From Episyrphus balteatus (taxonomy: Eukaryota > Arthropoda > Insecta > Diptera > Syrphidae), in assembly GCF_945859705.1 (NCBI RefSeq), contig NC_079136.1, positions 41,821,307 to 41,885,306 of the forward strand: 64,000 bases of DNA. Reading direction: 5' to 3'. This document shows, piece by piece, positions 10,586-21,860 of the stretch. The position numbers were made by a program, and so were the translations under genes. Below the pieces are notes generated by a model, which made no database searches, had not been told where the DNA came from, and was given only the letters and a program-made list of their open reading frames with translations. Within the stretch, counting starts at the first letter, position 1. Every line of letters starts with the position of its first letter.

Positions 10586-10744
10586 AGCTAAATCTCGGAT
10601 TTAGCGCAGGTGGAAACATAGTATAAATCCGAGATTTAGCTAAGTAGATTTAGCATAAATCTCGAGTTTTATTCTAAATCTCGGATTGAAAGTAGGTGTA
10701 AATCTTAGTAGTTAAATCTCGGATCTAGCCTAGGTGGAAACATT

Positions 10745-11439
10745 TGCTAAATTTTTTGACTCTAAAAAAAAAATACCATACCTACATAAAAATCATCTAG
10801 AGTTAAGAAAAGATTGAGTTTTGTTATTGAGCAAATTCTGAAATTCTTAAATAGCTAAAATAATGTTTTTCGGCTAAATTTTTTAAAGAATTTTTTACAG
10901 GAGCAAAAATTAAGCTCGATCCGCGTACTTGGCGATAACAAATAGAATTTTTGACAATTCTTTTCGTATTTAATATTTGAAAAAATAAAATGCACGACTG
11001 GGTAGAACGAACTTGCTCTAAAATTTCAAGATGCATTTTTTGAAAAATTATTTTCAAAATCGTTTGAGGAGTTTTTTATAAACAATTTTAAAATAATTTT
11101 TTGAAAACAAAATTTTAAAATAAAATTTGTGTGTTATTTTGTAGCAATTATTATTAATCAACACTTAAAACCAAAAATTCAATTTTTCAACAGCCGTTTT
11201 TGAAAAATTAAAAATTTTGAAAAAATTCGTAAGTGTTCAATGGGATGCAATTTAAGAAAATCTGTTAATACGCTGTTTTTGAACTAAACTGAAAGTAGTG
11301 AATGAATTAACTACGTTGTGAAACATATATGAAGAGTACAATTCAAAGTAACGACTTCTTTCATAACCAATATCATAACCCTGATATAACTCACAAAAAG
11401 AAATAAAGCGCCTAACTTGCGTTAGTTTTTGGTCAACAT
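10745..11439. other. AT-rich spacer without recognised genes
   Basis: Only runs of A and T and short chance frames are seen between the MITE and the second LINE. Confidence 0.4.
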
Positions 11440-14009
11440 AAAGTGGAGGTGAATTTTTTCCATGAAAGTGTAGATTTGATCTCGTGCAAATAAACAATCT
11501 AAATAACAATCTAAACCGTATTTTAGACTTAGTATTTTGTGGACACTAATTTCGAAGCTTATGTCAATAAAAATGATTTTCCTGGCGTTCAAAATTCAAT
11601 TCATCACATATGTCTTATTATCGATTGCAAGTTTCTATCATTTATTAAACAACCAATGAAATCGTCTGATTTCACTTATAACTATAACCGTGCAAATTTT
11701 GAAGCTATTAATAACCATTTAAAATCGATACAATGGGTACACATTTTTGAGAATTTGAGTTTAAGTCAAGCGTTTGATATGTTTTTGAGCTCACTTGAAG
11801 CTGCTTTTGATTTATTCATTAAAAAAAAAACAATTAGGTCTTATTCGAATCCACTTTGGTTTAATAGAAGGCTAATAAATCTAAAAAACAGGAAAAATAA
11901 AGCTTACAAGAAATACAAAACTGATCAAAATAATGTTGCTTATCGACAGAATTATTTAAAATGCAATTTAGAGTTTAACTGTCTGAACAATTTTCTATTC
12001 AACAGCTATATTTTAGAAATAGAAACCAAAGTCAAGAACGATAGTAAGCAATTTTGGAAATACATAAATTCAAAAAGGAAATCGGTTGGTCTTCCTAATT
12101 GTATGCAGTATTCTGGGAATATATCTAGTGAAACGAGTGTGATATGTGACTTGTTTGCCGATTTCTTCAGCTCTGTTTACTCAAACTCCTCTTTTACAAA
12201 GTTTCCGGATTTCTCTCCTGTTGAAGTTGTGGATATATCAAGCATAAGTTTGGATATTTCTGATATCTTTGAAGCCTTAAATAAGCTTGATATTAATAAA
12301 GGTGGTGGTCCTGATGGTATCCCTCCCATTGCATTAAATAAATGTGCCGATTCCTTAGCTCTACCTCTTTTTCTGATATTCAGCAAATCACTTAATATCG
12401 GTGAGTTTTTAGATACTTGGAAGATCTCTTATATAACTCCGGTACATAAATCAGGATCAAAGCAGGATGTGATAAATTATAGACCAATTTGCAAGCTTTC
12501 GGTGATTCCAAAAATGTTCGAAATGTTGGTATGTAACAAATTAAATTTCATGATTAAAAATATAATATCTGAATCACAACATGGATTTGTTAAGGGTCGA
12601 TCGACCGCTACAAATCTTGCTATATTGTCCGACTCCGTCATAAATGGTTTCAGTGATGGTTTGCAGACGGACATTATTTTCACTGATTTTGCTAAGGCCT
12701 TTGACAAAGTTAACCATGAAATCCTGATTTTTAAGCTTTCTAGGCTAGGATTTCACTCTAGCTTTATCAAATGGATTTCTTCCTATTTGTGTAACAGAAC
12801 TCAGTTTGTAAAAATTGGGTCCTTAAGATCAAAGAAAATAACAGTTACCTCTGGTGTCCCACAAGGAAGCCATATAGGTCCATTGTTTTTCATTCTTTTT
12901 ATAAATGATATCCCTTCCAACTTCAGTTTTTCTAAATATCTTATGTATGCTGATGATCTTAAAATTTTTCGGTCAATTGAATCAACTAATGATTGTCTTC
13001 TTCTTCAGCAAGACCTTCAAAGTCTTGTTAATTGGTGCAATGAGAATCAATTGCTTTTAAATGTTAAAAAATGTGTAAGTTTTACTTGCCACAGAAAACT
13101 GAATCCAATAGTTTTTGAATACAATATCAACTATGTCATATTAGAAAGGGTAACGATCAAAAAAGATTTGGGTGTGTTTTTGGACGTACGTTTCTCATTC
13201 GCCGATCATATTGACTACATAGTTAATAAAGCTAACAGAATGCTGGGGTTTATTCGAAGAAATACTCTTGATTTTTCAGACCCATTCACGATAAACACTC
13301 TTTATATCTCACTCGTAAGATCGATACTAGAATACTGTTGTGTAATTTGGAATCCCTATTATGAAACCCATTCTTTAAGGATTGAGAGAGTCCAACGAAG
13401 ACTTACAAATTTATTGTTCTTTAAATTGAACTGGAATATTGAAACACCATCATATTCAACAAGATGCTTGCTTTTCAATGTTCAAACGCTTGATTTAAGA
13501 AGAAAATATTTTTGCATAATGTTTATCAAAGATTTAATCAACTTCCATTCTAATTGTCCTCAGTTGTTGGAGCGTATAAATTTCTATTTTCCATCTAGAA
13601 ATCTCCGAGTTAACTTTCATTTTCGTGAAAATTTTTACAGAACCAATTATGGTAGAAACGAACCTCTTGCACGTTGTATAAGAGAAACAAACCTTGCAAT
13701 TGATAATATTGATATTTTTGGAAAATATCCAGGGAATTTTTCAAAAAGAATTTGATGATGGTCTTACAATATTATCAATAGTTTTCTTTAAATTGATGTA
13801 ATATTTATTGTTATTTATCTGCTTCACCTCAGTTTTCTAATAATTGTATGTATTTGTATTTTTAAATTTTAAATTATATTTATAGTTGTATATATTATCA
13901 TTATTTACTTATATTATTTAATATTATTTACATTAATTTGTTAAAAATTAGTCTATAAGAGATGTTACTCTGCTTGATGAAATAAACAAATCAAATCAAA
14001 AAAAAAAGA
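11440..14009 (+). mobile_element. 5'-truncated LINE (Jockey/CR1-type RT)
   Basis: The left part, 11440-11545, is a remnant of the endonuclease end. Its frame reads NRILDLVFCG, a common motif near the end of APE-type endonucleases, and then shifts into the open RT frame. The 3' side has a short UTR, an AATAAA-like sequence at 13980 and an A run at about 14000-14009. No ORF1 is visible, consistent with 5' truncation. The clade is not certain; RT features fit Jockey/CR1-type LINEs. Confidence 0.8.
11539..13755 (+). pseudogene. LINE reverse transcriptase, 738-codon open frame, truncated ORF2
   Basis: The frame is open from 11533 to the stop at 13753 but has no convincing own start, and the endonuclease upstream is in another frame. 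RT motifs in order are TPVHKSGS and NYRPI (residues 300-316), motif A TDFAKAFDKVNH (382-393), motif B SGVPQGSHIGPLFF (438-451) and motif C YADDLKIF (470-477). KKDLGVFLD follows, then a thumb-like C-terminus. Catalytic Asp residues of A and C are present. There is no RNase H. The long uninterrupted RT frame suggests a fairly recent insertion, although the missing endonuclease makes it dead on arrival. Confidence 0.85.
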
Positions 14010-15210
14010 CCTTATGTATGTTATCGAATCCTTAAGTGTCCATAGCCATTGAAAAACTAAAAAAAAGTCATGTTTTTTTATCTGAACCAAATCGTCAAGA
14101 ATTTTTCAAAATTTTTAGTTTTGTGCAACACTGCACATCCGGATTTCTGGGTGGTTAACTCAAAGTTGGTATACCAACTTCTTGAAAATGAAAGCACTCC
14201 AAATTTAAAAGGTTATCGTGCATCATAATAAACTTTGAACCAATTCCAGAGCAATTTGAGGATATGTATCTCTCTCCTATCTTTGGACAATCAATGCAAG
14301 CTCACCAACTCTCTACGTGTTGTCAGGCAAATCATCCCCCAGGAATAATTTCCCACCTACTTCTAGAACGTTCATGGGCGTTGACAAACAAACTTCAGAA
14401 AGTCTATTAAAGCTCAATTATACTCCGTTCCTGCCATTTATAGCCCAGGAAAAATTTACTACCTACTTCTATAAGGTTAGTGGGAGTTTCCAGACAAACT
14501 TAATCAAACCTCTTCCCAAACCTTCTTCCTACCTACCTAGAAGCTTTATGTATATATGCAAAATTTTCAATAGCTTATTATCTATTCAAAGTTTAATGCG
14601 AAAAATCGATACATGCAACAATTGCAGTTGCAAGGATGACTTGGTCGTGGTTGGTTTTTATAAATTTCCGGGTTAGTTTTTCTTGTGATATACTAAAGTT
14701 AGTTGCATTTAAAAAATGTTGTCCTTTCCTTATCCCCCTCCTCTTTAACAAAATTTAAATCAAACAAAAAATAACTTCCTTTTTATAAGTGCTTTGTAAC
14801 TTCTACTTTTGATAAATGGCCGAAAAAAGGAACAAAGAATTTTCAACAAACTACAGAAAAGGTAAATCTATTTGAAAATTTAACGACAACTTACCGTAAT
14901 ATTTAATTTGAGAAAAAATCTTTAAAAAAAAAATAATAAATTCAATTTTTTGTGGGCTACAGAGGTCTTTTCTTATTTTCCTACTTGTATCATTCGACGT
15001 TTCAGGTAGGAATATACCTTTCTTCAGGACTCTATAAATAAAATTTCTTATAAATAACAAATAAACACTAAATATTTTTACTTACAATTATGTAAAAAAA
15101 ATGTTTAAGCCTCTTAAGGTTTCTTTACAATCATTAAATCTGCTTGTCTCTTTTTTTATATGGTAAAATATCTTAAAACTCAATAATAGAAGTCTTGAAA
15201 AAGACGTTTT
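14010..15210. other. Intergenic DNA with a degenerate direct repeat
   Basis: The block around 14330-14390 (CCAGGAATAATTTCCCACCTA) resembles 14452-14510 (CCAGGAAAAATTTACTACCTA), and a third partial copy follows near 14520, a period of about 124 bp. The 119-codon frame across it mirrors this repeat and is not taken as a gene. The remainder shows nothing recognisable. Confidence 0.45.
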
Positions 15211-16454
15211 GTATCATTGAAATTTCAAAATATTAAAATTTAATTATTCAAACTGAATATAAATACTGCTAAGTCCGTCACTCAATGTTGCCACAATGTT
15301 ACAAGTGTAACAAAAGTGTTACTTTTTTGAAATGTTTAACAATTTTGTTGCCATGTTACTTTTTCCGTTTCGTTACACTTTTTTCAATAAAATTTTTGTT
15401 TATTTTTCATTGAAATAGATTGAAAATTTCAACCGGAAGCAATTTTTTCTTCGACAATTTATCCAATGACTTTGACTATTTTGCAGGCAACAATGATCTG
15501 TAAAAACGTTTTTAATCTATTTTTTGTATACCTATTTGTATTTGCTAAGGACAAAATGAATGGAGTTGCGAAAATTTCATGTGTTAATATTATAAAATTT
15601 TTTATTTTAGGCTAGACGCTCTAGCCAAGAAAATAGTTCTGGCTTTCCGTTTTTAAATAATTCCCCAGTAAACAAATAACATAAAAAAAATATGCACTTA
15701 ACTTCGAAAGTAACAGTTATCAATCTTAAAATGTATCTATAATGTAAAAGCTCTTGAAGCTTGAAGATTTATAATATCTTTTAACAATACACAAGAAGAA
15801 AAAACTGTTTAAAATGCAGGGCTATTTTTCAGAAAGGCAAGGCATAAAACCTAATAAATAGTTCCCCTCCGCCTCCAGTAGACGTTTTTTTTTTTTAACT
15901 TCATTAATTAAAACCTAGATGAGAAACGAAAAATTTTACACAAAAATGGCACAATTAAAAATAATAAATAAAAATTTCTAAGTCCTCAAAGTCGTAAGCG
16001 AAAATGATAACGAAAAAATATCATCGAGAATTCTGAATGTTTGATTTCTTTGATAAAATTTTGTTTCGGCTTTATATTAGGCTCAAACTAAAAATTTCGC
16101 TCTGCTTTTTAAAAAGTGAAAATTCTACTAGTTTATTTTATTTCGGCCCTTTTTCGCTGCAGCAGCCTGCTAGACTTCGTAATAATAAGCTTTCAAATAA
16201 GATAAGATTCGATTTATGACTTTTTTTTTTATTTTGTTACGCTTTTTTCCCATTTGTTAAGTTTTTTGAAATATTTTGTTACTTTTTTAAAAAAGCCTGC
16301 GGCAACGGTGTCACAATCTGAGCTCCCAGTATTATTTGTATCTAAAATGTGTAACATTTCTAGTAGTAACATCCTTTAACGTTTTACTGTCTGTAATTTT
16401 TTAATTTATCAAATAAAATAATTAAATTTTAATATTTTGAAATTTCAATGATAC
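15211..16454. mobile_element. 1.24-kb non-coding element bounded by a perfect 38-bp inverted repeat
   Basis: Positions 15211-15248 and 16417-16454 are exact reverse complements (starting GTATCATTGAAATTTC). No target duplication is evident outside them. Inside, near 15284 and 16310, are weaker inverted ends of the form CA..GTTGCC, reminiscent of hAT ends, and each is followed inward by many TGTTAC-type words. There is no transposase frame. The right end lies 52 bp from the stop codon of the MNS1-like gene, so the gene's 3' UTR probably runs into the repeat. Confidence 0.65.
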
Positions 16455-16505
16455 GAAAAAGCAAGAAGAAATATTTACAAAATATATTTATTAAAAAAAA
16501 AATAA

Positions 16506-17932
16506 TTATTTCGGTGGAATAGACACAAGAGTTCTATCCGAGTCTCGTAATACCCCAGGAGCTAAAAATCCCAATAAACCAGATGCATGTTCCTTAATCA
16601 TTCGACTACGTTCCTCTTCAACAAGTTTTTCACTAAAAAAAAAAGAAGAAAAAGAAAAGTATAAAAGAATATAATAAAATTTAAATTGAAGGTCATCTCA
16701 TACGCTCTTTCAGCCTCTTTGAGATCCTTCTCCCTCGCTGTAAGGAACTCCTTCATTTCCTCAGCCTTGAGACGTTTCTTCTCATTCAATGCCTCTTGCA
16801 GAGCTCTTCGATGCTCTAGCTGCTTCCTTCTTCGTTTTTCATCAGATAACTGATCCAATTTATCGCGTTCAGCTAGAACACGCATTTGTTCCTTGAAAAA
16901 CTCTTCTTCTAACTTCTTCTCAGCCAGTTTTCGACGTTCTTTTTCTTCACGGTCTTGCTGCAATTGCAAAGCCGTGAGTGCTCGTTGTCTCATCTGTTTT
17001 TCCAACTTCTCACGCAATTCAAGCTCTTCTTTAGCTTGTCGTTCATCAATTAGAAGCTCTACAAGACACTCTCTGCCTTTAGCTTCTTCCAACTGAATGG
17101 CGTGGATTTGTTGGCCAATTTTTTCGCTAATTTGATCTTTACGCAAACGTTGTCTCAATTTTTCTTCCTTTGCCATTTGTTGTTCTATATCGCGTTGTCT
17201 TAACAACTCTAGAATCTTTTCATTTTCAGTTTCAGAAGCTTGAATGGAAGCTGCCTTCCAAGCTTCTTGAGCTCTTTTTCGTTCTTCCATTTCGGCTTTT
17301 ATTTTGAGCTTTCTCTTGGAAGCTTCTTGCTCTTCTTTGAACTTGTCTTCTTGACATTTTCTTACAATCTCATCAATGGCTTTCTTCTCTTTGAGAAGAG
17401 CCTCGTATTTAGTTAATCGTTTGGCATTGGAAGTAGCTATTTGATCTTGAAGGTCTGTCTTGAGAGCAGCACTTTTTGCACGCTTCTCTTCTTCGACCTT
17501 TCTAGCTGCTTCATCGCTCTTCAAACGAGCTTCTTCCAATTCACGATTAACTTGTTTCTCTTCAGCTTTTCGCTGTTCTTTTAAAGCTTGTTGTTCATAA
17601 ATTTGACCAGCAACTGCTTTTTTAATGTAAGCAGTTCTTAATTGAATTTCTAATTGTTTTAATTCTTGATTATTTTCTCGTAATTGCTGTCGTCGTTTCT
17701 CATCGAGAAATCTTTGTCTAGCTTCTTCTTTTAATTCATTACAAATTTGAATAGAATTGTTTACTTGCCTGGAATAGGGATTCTCTTCGGTGCTACGGAG
17801 GAAGACGCCTTCGAGAATTTTATCACGACGATCTTCTTCATTTATGCTTTGTATAAAGTTATTGTTAGTAGAGTTGTGTTGGAGTTTTGCATCGGAGAAA
17901 GTTACTCGAGATTTGTTTTTAGGTTGAAGCAT
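16506..17932 (-). CDS. MNS1: MNS1-like axonemal coiled-coil protein, join of 17932-16704 and 16632-16506
   Basis: Two exons (17932-16704 and 16632-16506) joined across a 71-bp intron (donor GTATGAG, acceptor TTTTAG) give 451 residues; human MNS1 is about 495. Almost the whole protein is a Glu/Lys/Arg-rich coiled coil of the trichohyalin-plectin-homology type. The segment ELKQLEIQLRTAYIKKAVAG and the C-terminal RMIKEHASGLLGFLAPGVL match the MNS1 family. MNS1 sits inside axonemal doublet microtubules and is needed for motile cilia and sperm flagella in vertebrates; a testis role is inferred for the insect. The ATG at 17932 (MLQPKNKSRVTF) is preferred over an in-frame ATG at 18052, because the extra 40 residues look like translated 5' UTR. 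The unspliced frame reads into the intron and stops early. Confidence 0.88.
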
Positions 17933-18184
17933 TTTTGTATTGTTAAAAAATTTAATAAAAATTTTAAAGTACTTTTTTCCTTTTTTGAAAAATTGAATGG
18001 AATTTTGTTTGTTTGTTTTGTTTGGTCGATAATCAAGTTTCAACAACAACAAAAAGTATCAAAAATAAAAACAGAGCAGAGCATAAAACGTTGGTGAATG
18101 AGGTAAGGTAGTGTTTGAGTGCAGGGTGATTCAAAGATTATTTTATTGATTTTATTTTTTTAAAAAGTTTATTTTTTAAGACTT

Positions 18185-18613
18185 GTACGCAGATGAAGCG
18201 AAACGAAATTTTTCACTCTTTTGTCACTTACTTTTTACTATCCTGTGCATTTTTCTTGACTCCAAGAGCTGTGTTGACGGTTTTTTCACTTTAAATTCAT
18301 TTATTTCTTGCTTTAAAAATTATTTTCTGTTGATATTTCTTGATTTTAAAATAATTTTGAATTTTTTTATTTTGACTTTGACAGAATACTCGATGATATT
18401 TTTTCGTTAACCTGGTACGCAGCTCGCGCTAAATTTAAGCTCCCATACAAATTATCGAAAAATTTTAGAGGAGCTAAAATCTATCCCATACAAATTATAG
18501 ATAACTTGTATGGGAATTTTATATCGGCTAAAATTTAGCGCGAACAGCGTACCGCAGGCTTTAGCATTTTCGTTGTCGACTTGAAAATTTTTCGTTTCGC
18601 ATCAGCAGCGTAC
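18185..18613. mobile_element. Nested pair of short palindromic elements with GTACGC ends
   Basis: The outer arms are 18185-18216 (GTACGCAGATGAAGCGAAAC...) and 18583-18613, its imperfect complement. Between them is a 138-bp inner palindrome, 18415-18552, also bounded by GTACGC/GCGTAC. Its arms contain CTCGCGCTAAATTT and CCCATACAA. The shared terminal hexamer suggests two related non-autonomous elements, one inside the other. There is no coding capacity. Confidence 0.6.
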
Positions 18614-19015
18614 TAGGCTTTAGTAAGGTTGTTGGGCATGGGAAAAGGAGAACGTTACACAAGTTTGACCCTTTATAAGAATATACTTAGGAAACTTAAA
18701 CGAAGCTTTACCGAAGCTCCGCCAAAGCTTTGAGATTTGACAGATAGTTTTGGAAGAGCTTGTATAGGTCTTTAATATATGTCTTATCGAAATTTAAAAA
18801 AACAACTACAAAACCAAAAAAGAATTTTCTTTTTTAATTGTTTTGGTTTTATATCATGAATTTTGTCTCATAATCTGAGGTTATATACAACATTCCAATA
18901 GTTTTTAGTTTATCTACTAATAATAATTTTAAAAGTATATATCTAATTTTTTTACCACACCCAGGAATCTGCTTGTTGGTAGTTCACAACTCTACAAACT
19001 CGGCCACCCTAGCAT

Positions 19016-19363
19016 CACAGTACACATAAAAAGGTAATATATTCCGAACTGACATTGGTCGCCAGATTGTCAAAACATGACACTTTGGCGACCAATGTCA
19101 GCTACAAAAACCGATAAACCACGCACACCACTAATTTTTAAACAATTATTTATCATTTTCCACGATGAAACACGAAGAAAATTTGTTATTTTTCAATTTA
19201 TAATATTTTTAAATGACATTTTATAAATTAAAACAAAAACAAATTTCCTGTTTACTGCGATTGAAATATAAAAATTAAAGGCCGACCTGAAAGATTGGTG
19301 CCCATTTTTGACAAACAAATTTTGACAACGTTGGGAATATATTACCTTATTATGTGTACTGTG
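19016..19363. mobile_element. 348-bp MITE with 9-bp target-site duplication
   Basis: The ends carry inverted repeats of about 30 bp (CACAGTACACATAA...AGGTAATATATTCC). The 9-bp CCCTAGCAT occurs directly outside both ends, at 19007-19015 and 19364-19372. Inside is a strong hairpin, TGACATTGGTCGCCA with its complement, at 19052-19107. A 9-bp duplication points to the Mutator-like group; an 8-bp hAT-type site with a chance extra match is the alternative. Confidence 0.82.
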
Positions 19364-19553
19364 CCCTAGCATATTCATTAATGAAATCAAAAACTTAATC
19401 AGTTCTAATAGCAGAAATGTAAAAACAAAAAAATGTCCAAGCTAAATATTATTCAATATCAAAACCAAAAATCAAATACAAAACTTGGTAATTTCTGTAA
19501 AGCTTCTATAAATTCACTAACCAAGCTTATCCGAAAACAAGCATTCTTCGGTA

Positions 19554-20830
19554 AACTACGTTTCCACCTACCCTAAATCCGAGATTTAGCTAAGTACACG
19601 GAGAAAAAATAAGGTATGAACCACCTTATTTCTGGTAAATTTAACTTTAATGTAAAGTTTAAATAGGGATGACTCCCCAATAAAATGGAATTTACCTTAC
19701 TTTTCTAGTAAATTTATAGCTTATGATTAACTTTACAGTAAAGCCTTTTTTTGTATGAATTTCTAATAGAAATTACTAGAAAGTTAGGTACATATTTTAC
19801 CTTACTATAAGGTTGAAAATATTGATTTTTAAAGTAAATTAAACTTCTCTATGGAAGGTATATAATTTAGTTACAGATTGGATCAAATAAAGTCAATTTC
19901 ATTTTTATTGATGACATTTTTCTAAATAAAATTGTATGCATTTATCTTACAAAAATTAAAATAAAAAAGGTAATTTTTGTAATTATTGAAAAGCATAACT
20001 AGGTAACACGAACTTAATCCTCAAAGCTATTTAGAAGTAAGTAACGTATGACCCTGTTATGTTTTTCAATAATTACATGTATTACTATATTATAATTTTT
20101 GTAAGATGCAAACAAACAATTTTATTTAGGAAAATATCATCAATAAAAATGTAATTGACTTTATTTGATCCAATTTTTTTTCTAATTCTTCATGAATTAA
20201 TTAGATTGAATGATGTTAATGCATATGGATACAAAAAAAATATCCAAAACAAATGGAAAACAAAATGGCAGACTTTTAAATGACAGCAATTAAGATATGG
20301 GGAAAATTCCTAGAATTAGGTGATATTATGACCTTAGTGTAAGGTAAAACTTATTCATAGAATAGTTAAATTTGTAAAATATGTTTTACTAGAATCTTAA
20401 AGTGAAAAGAGTCTTACACTTTTTTGGATGAAGGTTTGTTTTACTCTACGTAAAGAAAATATTGCTACTCGTAAGGTATATACTACTTTATTTTGTTCAC
20501 CATAATTGTCTTGTAAAAATTACTTTACGGGGCCAAGAAATATTCAATACGTAAGGTAAATTTTACTTAAAATCTAGGGCTCTTTACTTTAATTTCCTTA
20601 CTAGTCATATGGAGTATAAAATACTAGATTAATTTTTCTCCGTGTAGATTTAGCATAAATCTCGAGTTTTATTCTAAATCTCGGATTGAAAGTAGGTGAA
20701 AATCTTAGATTTAGGGTAGCTAAACCTAAATCTGAGATTGAGCGAAGTAGATTTAAAATAAATCTCGAGATTTATTTACTATAAATCTACTTAGCTAAAT
20801 TTTGGATTTAGCGTAGGTGGAAACATAGTA
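19554..20830. mobile_element. PIF/Harbinger-like MITE copy 2, interrupted by a TA-inserting MITE
   Basis: The left part 19554-19596 and right part 20645-20830 rejoin to match the inner copy at 6400 closely, with the same ACTACGTTTCCACCTACCCT end and the same inverted ATCCGAGATTTAGC blocks. The flanking triplets are GTA and TTA, so the 3-bp duplication is not exact here. Confidence 0.78.
19597..20644. mobile_element. 1.05-kb foldback MITE with CACGGAGAAAAA ends and TA duplication
   Basis: It is inserted into MITE copy 2 and flanked by TA on both sides (19595-19596, 20645-20646); the uninterrupted copy near 6440 shows the empty site with a single TA. The ends are CACGGAGAAAAA and its complement. 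The interior is palindromic: GATCAAATAAAGTCAA with following sequence at about 19878 is mirrored at about 20173. There is no transposase. TA targeting suggests a Tc1/mariner-mobilised element. Confidence 0.85.
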
Positions 20831-21209
20831 TTAGCAGTATTTAAAAAAAAACTTATTAGAAGTTGTTAAACAAGTTCAAACTTCTATAAGCAATTAAATT
20901 CTGAAGCAAGCTCAATACAAGCTGTATAAAAAGTAGAACCTGCGAGATTTCAATTTACAAAAGATGTTGTGTTGTTAGTTGGGCATACCTTTGTACAACC
21001 GGCCGGCCCCTAATCTTTGTATCGCCTTGACAAAAAATACAATTTAAAATTCTTCATTGTGTTCTTTACTTTAAATATGCACTACCTTACCTCTCTTATT
21101 ATTCCTGAACGGCGCTAAAATGTGGACTCCAATTTCCCTCCACAAACCACAAATTTTGTAAAAAAAATGTTTGTCTTTGTCTTCCATTTCACACGCTCAA
21201 ACACAAATA

Positions 21210-21622
21210 CCCCGTTTGTATGGCGATTTGAATCCGAATTGAATCAGGATTTAGGTCTATATATACCTGAATCGAATTGAATCCGGATTTGTCGATCCGA
21301 TCCGACTCGGGGAGCTGAATCGAATCGAAAATATGCATATATACCAAACGAATTGAATACTCGAGATATAATTTATGGTGGAAATTGTGTGTGATTGTCT
21401 TCTTATTTGCAAATTTTACTGTATGTATGTATTATGATATCTAGTTTTACTTGCACTTTGTTTTTGATTAGATTTTTCTATTTTACTGCAAATATATTTA
21501 AAAGAAAAATTGTGTTTTCGATTCTATTTCAATTCGATTCCTCGATCTGGTACTTCCATATACCTGGATCGAAATTTCGATTCAGTTTCAATTCGATCTT
21601 TAAATCGGTCATACAAACGGGG
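21210..21622. mobile_element. 413-bp MITE with CCCCGTTTGTATG ends and TA duplication
   Basis: The inverted ends are CCCCGTTTGTATGG and CATACAAACGGGG, with TA on each side (21208-21209, 21623-21624). The body consists of repeats around GAATCGAATTGAATC. The 76-codon frame inside is a shadow. Confidence 0.75.
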
Positions 21623-21860
21623 TAAAAACAACAAATAATTATTCCCAATCCCAATCCCAATAAACAAGAAATCAAAACCAGAAAACAACCCTTAAATTAA
21701 ATTATACATAAAAGTTCTTGTTCATTTTCATCCATTTTCATCAGGCTTTCATAAAAAGTAAAATAAAAAATTGTGCCAGACAAAACTAATCCCAGTCGGC
21801 ATTCGTCTTTTTTAACTTCCTTCCGTCCCAGCCGTCGAACGGCATCCATTTCCATATTTT

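Larger units (their letters stand above)
6400..10623. mobile_element. Inner PIF/Harbinger-like MITE, interrupted by the LOA-like LINE
   Basis: The left segment is 6400-6568 and the right segment 10586-10623. The ends are TACTACGTTTCCACCT and the complement of TACTATGTTTCCACCT. The flanking 3-bp TAA duplication fits the TWA preference of PIF/Harbinger. It has no coding capacity. Compared with the copy at 19554-20830, about 20 bp of the MITE are missing at the LINE insertion point, so the LINE entered with a small target deletion rather than a duplication. Confidence 0.78.
6377..10744. mobile_element. Outer PIF/Harbinger-like MITE, split by the inner MITE copy
   Basis: The left part is 6377-6399 and the right part 10624-10744. 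The left end reads TACTACGTTTCCACCT; the right end carries AGGTGGAAACAT, its degraded complement. The body is made of repeated inverted blocks of ATCCGAGATTTAGC and its complement, a foldback design. A second copy of the same element sits at its position 23, flanked by TAA on both sides (6397-6399 and 10624-10626). The outer copy's own target duplication is not clear. Confidence 0.75.

Noticed and set aside
14317..14676. 119-codon frame
   Set aside because: It runs over a degenerate direct repeat of about 124 bp with no conserved domain.
21395..21625. 76-codon frame within the CCCCGTTTG MITE
   Set aside because: It lies within an inverted-repeat element and has no homology by eye.
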